Origin: Opitutia bacterium
GTDB lineage: Bacteria; Verrucomicrobiota; Verrucomicrobiia; Opitutales; Opitutaceae
Length of the DNA: 64,000 nt
Assembly: GCA_016217545.1 (NCBI GenBank)
Contig: JACRHT010000002.1
Coordinates: forward strand, 310,001-374,000
Direction: 5' to 3'
The notes under the pieces are model-generated. The model made no database searches. It saw only the letters and a program-made list of their open reading frames with translations, and was not told where the DNA came from. The position numbers were made by a program, and so were the translations under genes. This document shows, in pieces, positions 19,600 to 30,040 of the stretch (its first letter is position 1; every line of letters begins with the position of its first letter).

Positions 19600-20136
19600 G
19601 TGCGCCAACATCTTGTCTGCACCATTGCCGCCGTAACATTGCTCACCTCAAGCGTGTTTGCTGGAATGCATATGTCGTTCTATGCGATTCCGGTAGATGA
19701 GGCCCGCAAACTAACTTCAGCCAAGATCGCCGCGCTGCTTGAAAGCCCGGACACCGAACGGACGATCGACATCGACAAGGCATGGCACGGCATCCATTTT
19801 CTCCTTACGGGCTCGGCCGATCCGACCAGCGATGTCCGCTCCAAGACCCTCTTTGGCGGAAAAGAGATTGGCGATGACCTCGGCTACGGCCCCGCTCGCC
19901 TACTTTTGCCAGACGAGGTCAAGAAAATCGCCGGCACTCTAAAGACCGAATCTGTCGAAAAGTTACGGGCTCGCTACGACCCCAATAAAATGGATGCCCT
20001 GGAAATCTATCCGACCATCTGGTCGCGCGACGGCATTGAAGCATTGAACTATCTCTTGGAGCACTACGTAAAACTCGCAGTATTCTACGAAAAATCCGCT
20101 GCATCGGGCCGCGCAGTCTTGATCGTATTGTCGTAG
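19600..20136 (+). CDS. Exported DUF1877 (YfbM-like) family protein
   Basis: About 178 residues from a GTG start at 19600, 11 bases after the rpoN stop. The motif DKAWHGIHFLLTG is the hallmark of DUF1877, whose function is unknown and whose usual members are cytosolic. Here the GTG start gives an N-terminal hydrophobic stretch (CTIAAVTLLTSSVFA) that reads as a signal peptide; an internal ATG at about 19672 would give the cytosolic form. Its coding sequence is visibly less GC-rich than its neighbours, suggesting recent acquisition. It converges on the receiver genes, separated by a 27-base inverted repeat. Confidence 0.68.
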   Translation: MRQHLVCTIAAVTLLTSSVFAGMHMSFYAIPVDEARKLTSAKIAALLESPDTERTIDIDKAWHGIHFLLTGSADPTSDVRSKTLFGGKEIGDDLGYGPARLLLPDEVKKIAGTLKTESVEKLRARYDPNKMDALEIYPTIWSRDGIEALNYLLEHYVKLAVFYEKSAASGRAVLIVLS

Positions 20137-20170
20137 TTCGACGCGGGAGCAGATTCGCACAACCGCTTTC

Positions 20171-20252
20171 CTCTGTGTCCTCCGCGACCTCTGTGTTTGA
20201 ATCCGTTTAGCGACCTCTTCTGTTTAACACAGAGATCGCGGAGGACACAGAG
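20171..20252. repeat. 27-base inverted repeat (CACAGAG-type)
   Basis: The left arm at 20171-20197 begins CTCTGTGTCCTCCGCG; the right arm at 20226-20252 is its reverse complement with one or two mismatches, around a 28-base loop. It lies between the convergent DUF1877 and receiver genes. It lacks the GTAG ends of the REP families and has a different motif (ACACAGAG), so it appears to be a separate dispersed element. It could also act as a bidirectional terminator. Confidence 0.75.
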
Positions 20253-20296
20253 AAGCGGCCAACCGAAAGACGCGTTCGAGTTTTCTGAACTTCCCC

Positions 20297-20686
20297 TCAC
20301 ACGCTCAACCCCAGCGCATCATGCAGCGCCTTGCGGATGTGTTGCGCCGAGCACGGCTTCAGCAGCACGCCGCTGAGTTGCGCGAGCGTCACGCCGCGCG
20401 CAAGCAGCTCCGGGTTCATGTAGCCCGTCATCAGAATCCGTTTCGCGTTCGGCTGCACCGTCATCGCCTCGACCAGGAAATCCAGCCCCTGCGTCGCGCC
20501 CGGCATCATGTGGTCGCACACCAGCGCATCGAACGCGCGCGAAGCGAACAGCATCCGGGCTTCCTCGACGTTCGCCGCCCCCTCCACTTCGAATTGATCT
20601 TCGAGCATCCGCGCCATCACCGCGCGCAACTCCAGCTCGTCGTCGAGCAACAGCACCACCGGTTTCCTGGTGGCGGCGTCGGACAT
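20297..20686 (-). CDS. Receiver-only response regulator (second of a tandem pair)
   Basis: A stand-alone CheY-like receiver of 129 residues. Acidic pocket D15/D16, phosphoacceptor D58 (ALVCDHMMPG) and switch lysine K110 (LLKP) are present. There is no output domain. It overlaps the upstream receiver gene by an ATGA junction and is clearly its paralogue (shared CDHxMPG and TGYMxPE). It may act in a phosphorelay with a kinase elsewhere; no histidine kinase is adjacent. Confidence 0.85.
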   Translation of the reverse strand: MSDAATRKPVVLLLDDELELRAVMARMLEDQFEVEGAANVEEARMLFASRAFDALVCDHMMPGATQGLDFLVEAMTVQPNAKRILMTGYMNPELLARGVTLAQLSGVLLKPCSAQHIRKALHDALGLSV

Positions 20687-21108
20687 CAGGACGCGGCGAC
20701 CGCTTGGTCGTGCAGTTTGGCGGCCTCTTGCACGGTCTTGATCAGCTCCGGCAGCGACACCGGCTTGAGCAGGTAGCGATAAAGCGCCGCCTCGTTCACG
20801 CTGCGTAGCAGCATCTCGGGCTTCATGTAGCCCGTCACGAGCACGCGCTGCGTGTTCGGATACTCCTCCCGCACGTGCACCAGAAAACTCAGGCCGTTGC
20901 CGCCTGGCATCAGGTGATCGCACACGATCACCTTGTATTGCTTCTTGTGCAGCATGAAGCCCGCCTCGCGCGCCGAGCCGGCGAGATCGCAGTCGAAATA
21001 CGGCGCCAACGCCTCCGCGTAGAGCGCGATCAGCGGCCGCTCGTCGTCCACGAGCAGGACCGCACCTTTCTTCGCCGCGTTGAACGGAGCGTTGGTCGGG
21101 GCTGTCAT
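20686..21108 (-). CDS. Receiver-only response regulator (first of a tandem pair)
   Basis: A 140-residue single receiver domain with a 15-residue N-terminal extension. D21/D22 form the acidic pocket, D64 (VIVCDHLMPG) is the phosphoacceptor and K115 (YLLKPV) the conserved lysine. It has no DNA-binding or enzymatic output. Its stop overlaps the start of the second receiver. It is divergent from the ankyrin-repeat gene, about 110 bases apart, so a shared regulatory region is possible. Confidence 0.85.
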   Translation of the reverse strand: MTAPTNAPFNAAKKGAVLLVDDERPLIALYAEALAPYFDCDLAGSAREAGFMLHKKQYKVIVCDHLMPGGNGLSFLVHVREEYPNTQRVLVTGYMKPEMLLRSVNEAALYRYLLKPVSLPELIKTVQEAAKLHDQAVAAS

Positions 21109-21219
21109 CACCGCCAGAGTTGTTGGAGCGGAATTTGTTGGCAAACCCAAACACCGCGTCGCCGCTCGGGAATTGGGTTGCCTGCCCTTCCCGCAACGTG
21201 TTTCGCTCCGGCTGCTCGC

Positions 21220-23632
<2,413 letters not shown>

Positions 23633-23655
23633 GCCCCGACGCGTTTTTCTCTCTC

Positions 23656-23690
23656 GCCGCGCTCGACTCGATCGAGCGCGGCTTTTTTTC
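23656..23690 (+). terminator. Intrinsic terminator after eno
   Basis: GC-rich stem GCCGCGCTCGA pairs with TCGAGCGCGGC around a 2-base loop and is followed by seven T residues, 23 bases after the enolase stop codon. Confidence 0.9.
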
Positions 23691-23814
23691 GTCGAAACTC
23701 CGAACCTTCGGCGCCAAACCGCGTCAGAGCCTACTCGTCCCGGACGCCTTGCTTTTGTCGCCCGACGCGACAAAGGTGTAGGGGCGATCCCGCAACACTC
23801 AACCGCTCGATACC

Positions 23815-24384
23815 TTGTTCACCGCTCGCAACTTTCTCCTCGGCACCGCGATCCTGGCCGCAGCCTCCCTAACGCTCGCCGCCGAAACCAAGCAGAACAC
23901 GTCCGCGGAAAAGCCCGCGGAGAAAACAGCAGCTCAACCAGCGGAAAAATCGGCCGACGCCACCAAGCCCGCCCCAGCGCCCGCCGCTCCCGCCGCCGAT
24001 CCGAAGAACGCCGGGCTCAAGGTCGAAGGCGAAACCGTGAAGATGCCCGTTTTCACCGTCAGCGCCGAGCGCATGCGCGAGATCGATCACACGATCAAGG
24101 GCCTCGAAAAACAAATTTCCCGCGAGAAAAAGCAGCTCGAAAAGAGCAACCTCGACGAGACGTTGAACAGCGAGAAGGTCGCGAAAGCCGCCGCGATCTT
24201 CGGCGGCAAGTCCACCGCGCAACGCGCCTCTGTCGCCGCCGTTCGCATCGACTCGATGGAAAAGGAACTCCAACTCCTCGAAACGCTCCGCACGCCGCTG
24301 ACCAAATCCGATCGCGCCCTGATCGAGCAGCTCGTCGAGGACCAGCGCGCCTACCGTCGCAACCTCGACGACGCGCTGCGTTGA
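23815..24384 (+). CDS. Exported Ala/Pro/Lys-rich coiled-coil protein
   Basis: 189 residues starting at TTG 23815, the only start that leaves a complete signal peptide (ILAAASLTLAAE). Mature region: a low-complexity Ala/Pro/Lys/Glu linker (about 25-65), a short VKMPVFTVSAERMREID segment, then a charged helical domain with heptad character (about 85-185). I do not recognise a family. The MPVFTVSAER segment resembles a short motif I associate with exported proteins and TonB receptors of this lineage, but that is an impression. A terminator follows, so it is a single-gene unit between eno and the TPR gene. Confidence 0.65.
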   Translation: MFTARNFLLGTAILAAASLTLAAETKQNTSAEKPAEKTAAQPAEKSADATKPAPAPAAPAADPKNAGLKVEGETVKMPVFTVSAERMREIDHTIKGLEKQISREKKQLEKSNLDETLNSEKVAKAAAIFGGKSTAQRASVAAVRIDSMEKELQLLETLRTPLTKSDRALIEQLVEDQRAYRRNLDDALR

Positions 24385-24444
24385 ACCAATTCCGGCCGCG
24401 GCTGCCCTGAGCCGCCCCCGGCGCACACACCAAGCAACCAAGGG

Positions 24445-24480
24445 AAGGCCGGACTTCGCAAGAAGCCCGGCCTTTTCTTT
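24445..24480 (+). terminator. Intrinsic terminator after the exported coiled-coil gene
   Basis: AAGGCCGG pairs with CCGGCCTT around a loop containing acttcgcaagaag and runs into TTTTCTTT. It begins 60 bases after the stop codon. Confidence 0.85.
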
Positions 24481-24569
24481 GGTCGCGCCGGCATCGCACT
24501 CCACCCGCAGCGCGACACCGGAAGAAATTCACGCTCCGGAAAAATCTCGGCGCTTGCAGGTGCGCACCG

Positions 24570-26315
24570 ATGCGTCACCCAATTTCCACCGCGCCGCCGT
24601 CCGTCGCTCCGATGTCTGCTTCTTGGAATCCAATTCACCGCTGGCTCCGCCGCTGGGAGGAACTCTCCTACGGGCAGCAACGCCGGCTGCAGGCCCTCGC
24701 GATCCTCGCGCTACTCGCGGCCATCGCGCCGGTCATCTACATCGTCGCCCGCCCGCACGTGAATCACTGGCGCCACCGCCAGGCCCTCGCGCAAGCCGAG
24801 CGCTTCGAGCAGCAGCAGGATTACCGCAGCGCCGTGCTGGCGCTGCACCGCGCCACCGTTATCGCCCCGGAGGATCTGGAGACATGGCGTCGCGTCGCGC
24901 GCACCCTCGACGCACTCGGCGCAAGCGACGCGTTGGTCGCGCACGAAAACATCGTGGCGCTCGCGCCCAACGACCCTCAGGCGCGCGCCGCTCTTGCCGC
25001 CGCCGCGCTCCGTTTCGGCTCAGCCGCAGCAACGCGCAATGCGCTCGAGGCGCTCAAACGCGATCCTGCCCAGCGCGAATCCTACCTGCGCCTCTCCGCC
25101 GAGCTCGCCCGTGCGCTTGACGATCTGCCGGGCTACGAGACGCACCTGATCGAACTCTCCCACATGCAACCGGACGACGCGGACGTTCGATTCAATTTGG
25201 CCGCGCTCCAAGTCCTGAAGTCTTCGCCTGCCGAACAGGAAGCCGGACGCGATGCCCTGCTGGCGCTGCTCGCTCAACCTCGCGTGCGCGTGCGCGCCGC
25301 GCTCGAGCTATTGCGCGTCGCGGCGCGCCGGCGCGAACCCGCCTTCGCCGGCTCCGTGGTGAATGCGATCATCGCCCGCGCCGGGACCGGCGTCGCCAGC
25401 TCCGCCACCGATCCGTGGCCCGCTCTGCTCGCGACACTCCAACGTGCTGCACTCGCCGGCAGCGACGCCGATATTTCCCGCGTGGCGCAGTGGATGGCGT
25501 CCGTCCGTCGCGCGAGCGAAGCCCTCGCATGGCTCGCCCAGTTGCCCGGCGAATCCTCCGACACTCCCGCCGTGCGCGAGATTGCCGCGGACCTCGCGGC
25601 TCGCACCAACGACATGCCCCGCGCGCGCAATCTGCTCGTGGCCGGAGCGTGGGGCGCGTGGTCGGCCGAAAGCATCGACGCCGCTTTCGCCGCTCACGCC
25701 GAACAACTCGCCTCGCATCCCGGCGCCGCGCGCACCCGCTGGCAGGAAGCGGTGCGCTTCGCCGAACAATCGCCCTTCGCCCTGCGCAATCTCGCGCGCG
25801 TCGCCCGGCTCTGGCAGGATGACGAAAGCGCCGAGATCGCCGCCAAGGCCGCCCTCGCGCTGCAGCCCCGCTCGCCGTGGGCCAATCGCGAACTGCGCGA
25901 CATCTACTTCGCGCGCGGCGATACCGCGAAACTACTGACTCACTACCGCGCCTGGCTTGCCGTCGAACCCGATCGCCCCGCCATCCTGTTCGGCTGCGTT
26001 CGCGCCGCCGTGGCTCTCAACCGCGTCGACGCCGCGCTCGAGCAACAAATCGCTTCCTTAACCAAGGCGGAAAATCCATCGCCACTGGTCCAACTGGCAC
26101 GTGCACTCGCCCTCTCGCGCTCCCAGCCGGACACCGCCGACCGCATCGTAGCCGCTCTTTCGCCAGCCGCCCGGGATCTTCCCGAAGCCCTCCTCGTCCG
26201 GGCCTTGGCGGGACGTGACGCCTCAGCCATCCGAGCAATGACACAGAGACCGCAGGAGCTTCTCCCGGAAGAGCGAACTTTACTTAAGTCGTTAACAGAT
26301 CGGGTCGCTAGGTAA
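24570..26315 (+). CDS. Membrane-anchored TPR protein
   Basis: 581 residues. One membrane segment (ALAILALLAAIAPVIYIVA, about 42-60) is followed by a long alanine-rich helical region with degenerate tetratricopeptide repeats, for example at about residues 75-140 and 380-470. With basic residues before the segment, the repeat domain is predicted outside the cytoplasmic membrane. Two ATGs are possible, 24570 and 24612; neither has a clear ribosome-binding site. The stop overlaps an upstream ATG of the PEP-CTERM gene frame (TAATG), which hints at coupling with it. A role in assembly or sorting of exported protein is inference. Confidence 0.75.
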   Translation: MRHPISTAPPSVAPMSASWNPIHRWLRRWEELSYGQQRRLQALAILALLAAIAPVIYIVARPHVNHWRHRQALAQAERFEQQQDYRSAVLALHRATVIAPEDLETWRRVARTLDALGASDALVAHENIVALAPNDPQARAALAAAALRFGSAAATRNALEALKRDPAQRESYLRLSAELARALDDLPGYETHLIELSHMQPDDADVRFNLAALQVLKSSPAEQEAGRDALLALLAQPRVRVRAALELLRVAARRREPAFAGSVVNAIIARAGTGVASSATDPWPALLATLQRAALAGSDADISRVAQWMASVRRASEALAWLAQLPGESSDTPAVREIAADLAARTNDMPRARNLLVAGAWGAWSAESIDAAFAAHAEQLASHPGAARTRWQEAVRFAEQSPFALRNLARVARLWQDDESAEIAAKAALALQPRSPWANRELRDIYFARGDTAKLLTHYRAWLAVEPDRPAILFGCVRAAVALNRVDAALEQQIASLTKAENPSPLVQLARALALSRSQPDTADRIVAALSPAARDLPEALLVRALAGRDASAIRAMTQRPQELLPEERTLLKSLTDRVAR

Positions 26316-26404
26316 TGCAGAGCCTATCGACCGCCGAAAACGTGCGAACCACGACCACTTGCCAGATTGACAGGGTCTTTCCCCTATTTTTGTCTGGGGC
26401 TGAA

Positions 26405-27547
26405 ATGCGCTTCGCCGTTCGCGCCCTCCTCCTCTGCGCCGTGGTCCTCTCCGTGGGACTCTCGACGCAATTGCGTGCGCAAACGGTGAGCGAACAGGCG
26501 CTGGCGGCCTACGACTACTACTCGCGGAACTACAACGTCGTCACCTTCGGCAACCTGTCGCTCAACGGCACCCACACCGACGGCGGCATCGCGGTAGGAG
26601 GCAACCTCACCGTGAACAACGGCGCGATCATGGCGATGCAGGACTCGCCCTCGATCGGCTCCGATCCCGCGCTCTACGTGAACGGCCAGATCACGCTCGC
26701 AGGCAATGCGCAGTTCAACCGCGGCTATGCCGCCACGCCGAACCTGTCGAACTCGCTCACGTGGACCTACGATCCCGGTAACAACCAAAACCAGCGCGCC
26801 CTGACCAACGGCACCTACACGCTCAGCTACAACACCACGGACGCGCAGGCCTACGTCGATCCCCGCACGGTCTCCGGACCCGCCGGCTGGAATTGGTCCA
26901 CCGCCCAAAACGCCCTCATCGACGCGTCCGCCACCCTCGCCGCCGCGACCGTCAACGGCACCGCCACCATCCAAGGCCAGACACTCACCTTCACCAGCAA
27001 CGGCTCCGGCGTCGTCGTCTTCAACATCGACGCCAACAAGATCGTCAACGGCATCTACGACATCAACAACGACGGCTTCTTCGATCAGAACACCGAGCGC
27101 CTCAGCAACATTCAGGCGAACCTCAACGCCGACCAGTATTTCGTCGTCAACGTCCGCAACGCCACCAGCACCGACGGCAGCAAGATCCTCTTCGATGGCG
27201 TGAACAATTTCAACGGCGGCACCAACAACGAGCACCTGCTCTGGAACATCATCCCGGACGCGAACACCGGCACCGCCGACATCCTGAACCTCGGCACGAA
27301 TTTCTACGGCAGCATCCTCGCGCCGCTCGTCGACGTGCAGAGCAACAACCGCTACCTCAACGGCCAATTCGTCGGCAACAGCCTCACGCAAACCAGCGCG
27401 GAGATCCATTACGCAAACGGTTACTCCGCCCCCGTGAGCTTCTCGCCCGTGCCCGAGCCGAGCGCCTACGCCGTCGTCATCGCCGTGCTTGGCGGAGTCG
27501 GCTTCGTCTGGCACCGCCGCCGCTCGCGCCGCGACGAAAATTCGTGA
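26405..27547 (+). CDS. PEP-CTERM protein, choice-of-anchor A type
   Basis: Exported surface or matrix protein of 380 residues. Signal peptide about 1-27 (ending QLRAQ), then an Asn/Thr/Gly-rich beta-structured domain whose start (AYDYYSRNYNVVTFGNLSL) matches the choice-of-anchor A family. The C-terminus is a PEP-CTERM sorting tag: VPEPSAYA, a hydrophobic stretch and a basic RRRSRR tail, the substrate of exosortase. ATG 26405 is preferred since it begins the signal peptide; the frame is open from 26315. Codon and residue use (Asn-rich) differ from its neighbours, as expected for such proteins. No exosortase is in the window. Confidence 0.88.
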   Translation: MRFAVRALLLCAVVLSVGLSTQLRAQTVSEQALAAYDYYSRNYNVVTFGNLSLNGTHTDGGIAVGGNLTVNNGAIMAMQDSPSIGSDPALYVNGQITLAGNAQFNRGYAATPNLSNSLTWTYDPGNNQNQRALTNGTYTLSYNTTDAQAYVDPRTVSGPAGWNWSTAQNALIDASATLAAATVNGTATIQGQTLTFTSNGSGVVVFNIDANKIVNGIYDINNDGFFDQNTERLSNIQANLNADQYFVVNVRNATSTDGSKILFDGVNNFNGGTNNEHLLWNIIPDANTGTADILNLGTNFYGSILAPLVDVQSNNRYLNGQFVGNSLTQTSAEIHYANGYSAPVSFSPVPEPSAYAVVIAVLGGVGFVWHRRRSRRDENS

Positions 27548-27655
27548 GGCTAGATCGCGCGCCGTAGCGCGCCAACGACGCCCAGCTCTGATCGCGAAGT
27601 CCGCTGTGCGACATCCGCGCTGCAGCCGGAATCCAATTCGCTCGTCGCAAAAAAG

Positions 27656-28456
27656 CTACCGCGACATCGGCGCCTTCTCCACGCCGAGGTGCTTGCAGTG
27701 CCACTTCAACGCGTCCTGCACGTGCCGGTCCCAATAGTCCCAGTCGTGCGCCCCCTTGTGCTCGCGATACTCGTGCGGGATCTTCGCCGCCGTGAGCTGC
27801 CGGTGGAAATCGCGGTTGTCCGCCAACAGATAATCCTCCGTGCCACAATCGAGCAGCAGGTGCGGCAGCTGGCCCGCCCGTTGGGCCTGTTCCGCCAACC
27901 GCAGAATGTCGTGCGGGGTGTCATTCGGCCGCGGGCCGAAAATCCGTCGCAGCTCCGCCATCAACTCCTTGCTCTTCGTCGGATGCCGGCCCTCGGCCTC
28001 CGCCTCGTGGCTGAAGTCGGCATTCGCCCACCCCAGCGCGCCGGAGTGGCTGTTCACCGAGCAAAATTTATCTGCAAAGCCCAAGCCGAGTCGCAACGCG
28101 CCGTAGCCGCCCATCGACAGTCCGCCGATCGCCCGCGCCGCGCGCTCCGGACGCGTCTGGAAATTCCGATCGACGAAATCCACCAACTCGACACCGAGGT
28201 GCCGCGCGTAGGCCGGCCCCTGCTCGTTGTCCGTGTAGAAGCCGCGGTAACCGTCCGGCATCACCACGATCAACGGCAGATCGCGCACATACCACTCGAT
28301 GCGAGTGCGCCGCATCCAGCCGGTCGAATCGTCGGACAGGCCGTGCAGGAGATAGAGCACCGGAAACGGCCCGCGTCCGACGCCCGGCAGCAGCACCTGC
28401 ATCTCGGTGTGTTTCTCGAGGACATCGCTGCGCCAGTGAACTTGGGCCCAAGGCAT
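27656..28456 (-). CDS. Esterase of the esterase D / tributyrin esterase family
   Basis: Alpha/beta hydrolase of 266 residues without a signal peptide. The triad is S114 (GGLSMGGYG), D208 (CGTEDYLL) and H237 (KGAHDWDYW). The N-terminal LYLLHGLSDD gives the oxyanion region, and the overall layout matches S-formylglutathione hydrolase and tributyrin esterase (EstA) relatives. No formaldehyde-detoxification gene is adjacent, so a general carboxylesterase role is more likely. It lies downstream of rlmI on the same strand, about 180 bases away. Confidence 0.85.
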   Translation of the reverse strand: MPWAQVHWRSDVLEKHTEMQVLLPGVGRGPFPVLYLLHGLSDDSTGWMRRTRIEWYVRDLPLIVVMPDGYRGFYTDNEQGPAYARHLGVELVDFVDRNFQTRPERAARAIGGLSMGGYGALRLGLGFADKFCSVNSHSGALGWANADFSHEAEAEGRHPTKSKELMAELRRIFGPRPNDTPHDILRLAEQAQRAGQLPHLLLDCGTEDYLLADNRDFHRQLTAAKIPHEYREHKGAHDWDYWDRHVQDALKWHCKHLGVEKAPMSR

Positions 28457-28561
28457 AGGTCGCGAACTCAATCCACCGCCGCGCCCGGCGCAAGCGCTCG
28501 CTGCGGCACGGCGCTCCTCGTCGGGCAATCGCCCGCCCCTCGCGTGTAGGTTGCGCCCAAT

Positions 28562-28583
28562 GTAGGCCGCGAGCTCACTCGCG
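28562..28583. repeat. Single REP-like element
   Basis: GTAG followed by a palindrome with arms GCGAG/CTCGC around CTCA. It is unpaired, unlike the other REPINs, and lies between the same-strand rlmI and esterase genes. Confidence 0.5.
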
Positions 28584-28634
28584 CCCCTTCCGGCAACGCG
28601 CAACCCAGGCGCTGCCTGCCACCAACCAGCCCCG

Positions 28635-29795
28635 TCACTCCACGCGCAAAATGTATCCGCGCAGGTATTCGCTCTCGGGCATCGTCGCCAACACCGGATG
28701 ATCGGGCGGCTGGTGACACCACTCGAGCACGTGCACCCGCCGCTTCGCATCGTTCGCCGCCTGCGCCAGCACTTGGCGCAACTCGACGTCGTGCATGTGG
28801 TGCGAGCAGGTGTAGGTCGCGAGCACACCGCCGGGCGCCAGCGCTTTCATGGCGCGCAGATTGAGTTCCTTGTAGCCGCGGAGCGCGTTCTCGAGCGAAC
28901 TCTTCGACTTCGCGAACGGCGGCGGATCGAGCACGATCACGTCCCACGCCGGCGCCGCATCGCGCTGCGCCGTGAACCAGTCGAACACGTTTGCGCCGAC
29001 AAATTCCGCCGTCACGCCGTTGCGCTCGGCATTTTTCTTCGCCTGCGTGATGGCGTCGAAAGCGCTGTCGAGTCCGAGCACGCGCGTCGCGCCGGCCCGG
29101 GCCGCGTGCAGCGCGAACGATCCCTGATTGCAGAACGCATCGAGCACGCGCTTGCCGGCCGCGTATTTCGCCACCGCCGGATGTTGGAGCCGCTGGTCGA
29201 GGTAGAAACCCGTTTTCTGTCCGTTCTGCAGATCGAGCCAGTAATCGAAACCATCGATCGTCGCCCAGCGCGGCTCCCACGCCGCGCCGCTGCGCGTGTG
29301 CGTCTCCATCGCGAGCCCTTCGAGCCGGCGCAGGTTCGAGTCGTTGCGGAAAATGATCTCCTTCGCGCCGGTCAGCTCCGCGAGCAAGTCCCCGATCAGC
29401 ACCGCGCGCTTGTCCATCGCCAGCGTCTGAATCTGCAACACGATCGTGTCGCCAAACTGGTCAGCCACGACTCCCGGCAGGCCGTCCGACTCCGACCAGA
29501 CCACGCGCTTGAAGTCCCCCATCCCGCCGCGTCGCGCGATCGCCGCCGCCAGCGCCCCGCGCAGATACGCCTCGTCCAACGTCACGCGCTCGCGGCCGAG
29601 CCGGCGCCAGACGATCTGCGATTTCGAATTGTAGATGCCGGTGCCGAGCAAACGCCCCGTGCGATCGCGACATTCGACCACCTCGCCGTCCTGCTCCACC
29701 GGCAACAGCGCCTCCACTTCGTTCGCGAACACCCACGGATGTCCTTCGAGCACGCGCCCCTTGGCGTTCGGTTTCAGTTTGAGCGAGTTGAGCAC
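28635..29795 (-). CDS. rlmI: Class I rRNA methyltransferase (RlmI-like)
   Basis: SAM-dependent 23S rRNA (cytosine-C5) methyltransferase, 386 residues. The N-terminal PUA domain (about 1-75) has LEGHPWVFANE; the Rossmann domain has LDAFCNQGSFALHAARAG and the catalytic VLDPPPFAKSK motif; the conserved TCSHH follows. E. coli RlmI modifies C1962, and specificity is inferred from similarity. The start is GTG 29795 (LNSLKLKPNAKG), where family homology begins; the frame is open upstream. The prfC gene begins about 245 bases away on the other strand, so two translation genes share a divergent region. Confidence 0.87.
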   Translation of the reverse strand: MLNSLKLKPNAKGRVLEGHPWVFANEVEALLPVEQDGEVVECRDRTGRLLGTGIYNSKSQIVWRRLGRERVTLDEAYLRGALAAAIARRGGMGDFKRVVWSESDGLPGVVADQFGDTIVLQIQTLAMDKRAVLIGDLLAELTGAKEIIFRNDSNLRRLEGLAMETHTRSGAAWEPRWATIDGFDYWLDLQNGQKTGFYLDQRLQHPAVAKYAAGKRVLDAFCNQGSFALHAARAGATRVLGLDSAFDAITQAKKNAERNGVTAEFVGANVFDWFTAQRDAAPAWDVIVLDPPPFAKSKSSLENALRGYKELNLRAMKALAPGGVLATYTCSHHMHDVELRQVLAQAANDAKRRVHVLEWCHQPPDHPVLATMPESEYLRGYILRVE

Positions 29796-29841
29796 AGGCC
29801 GGCATCGTTGCCGGTTCGCCCGCCTGCGGAAGCACAAAATG

Positions 29842-29937
29842 CTACCGCACCGCCCGCCGGGTCAGATGCCAGGCGCGCGCGATCTCCGAGAGCACCTCGC
29901 GCAGATCGGCCCACAGCTTTTGCTTGATGGGATCCAT
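29842..29937 (-). CDS. Possible 31-residue small protein
   Basis: A short frame in the rlmI-prfC intergenic region, from an ATG at 29937. The product is charged and could form one amphipathic helix (for example KQKLWADLREVLSEIARAW), with a basic C-terminus. It sits immediately upstream of rlmI on the same strand. There is no family match I know, and the putative Shine-Dalgarno-like AGGGG is too close to the ATG. It may be chance; conservation in relatives would decide. Confidence 0.3.
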   Translation of the reverse strand: MDPIKQKLWADLREVLSEIARAWHLTRRAVR

Positions 29938-30040
29938 GCCCCTGAAATCGGCGCGTCGCCCATCTGGCTTGAGTCGGCGTTTTGTAACTCCAAAAAAGGC
30001 TTCCCTCGCCCGGCGCCGCCCCGTTTCCTGACCGACTCCC

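Noticed and set aside
26340-26404. A sigma-70 promoter (TTGACA ... TATTTT) before the PEP-CTERM gene
   Set aside because: The boxes are only about 12 bases apart, too close for a standard promoter.
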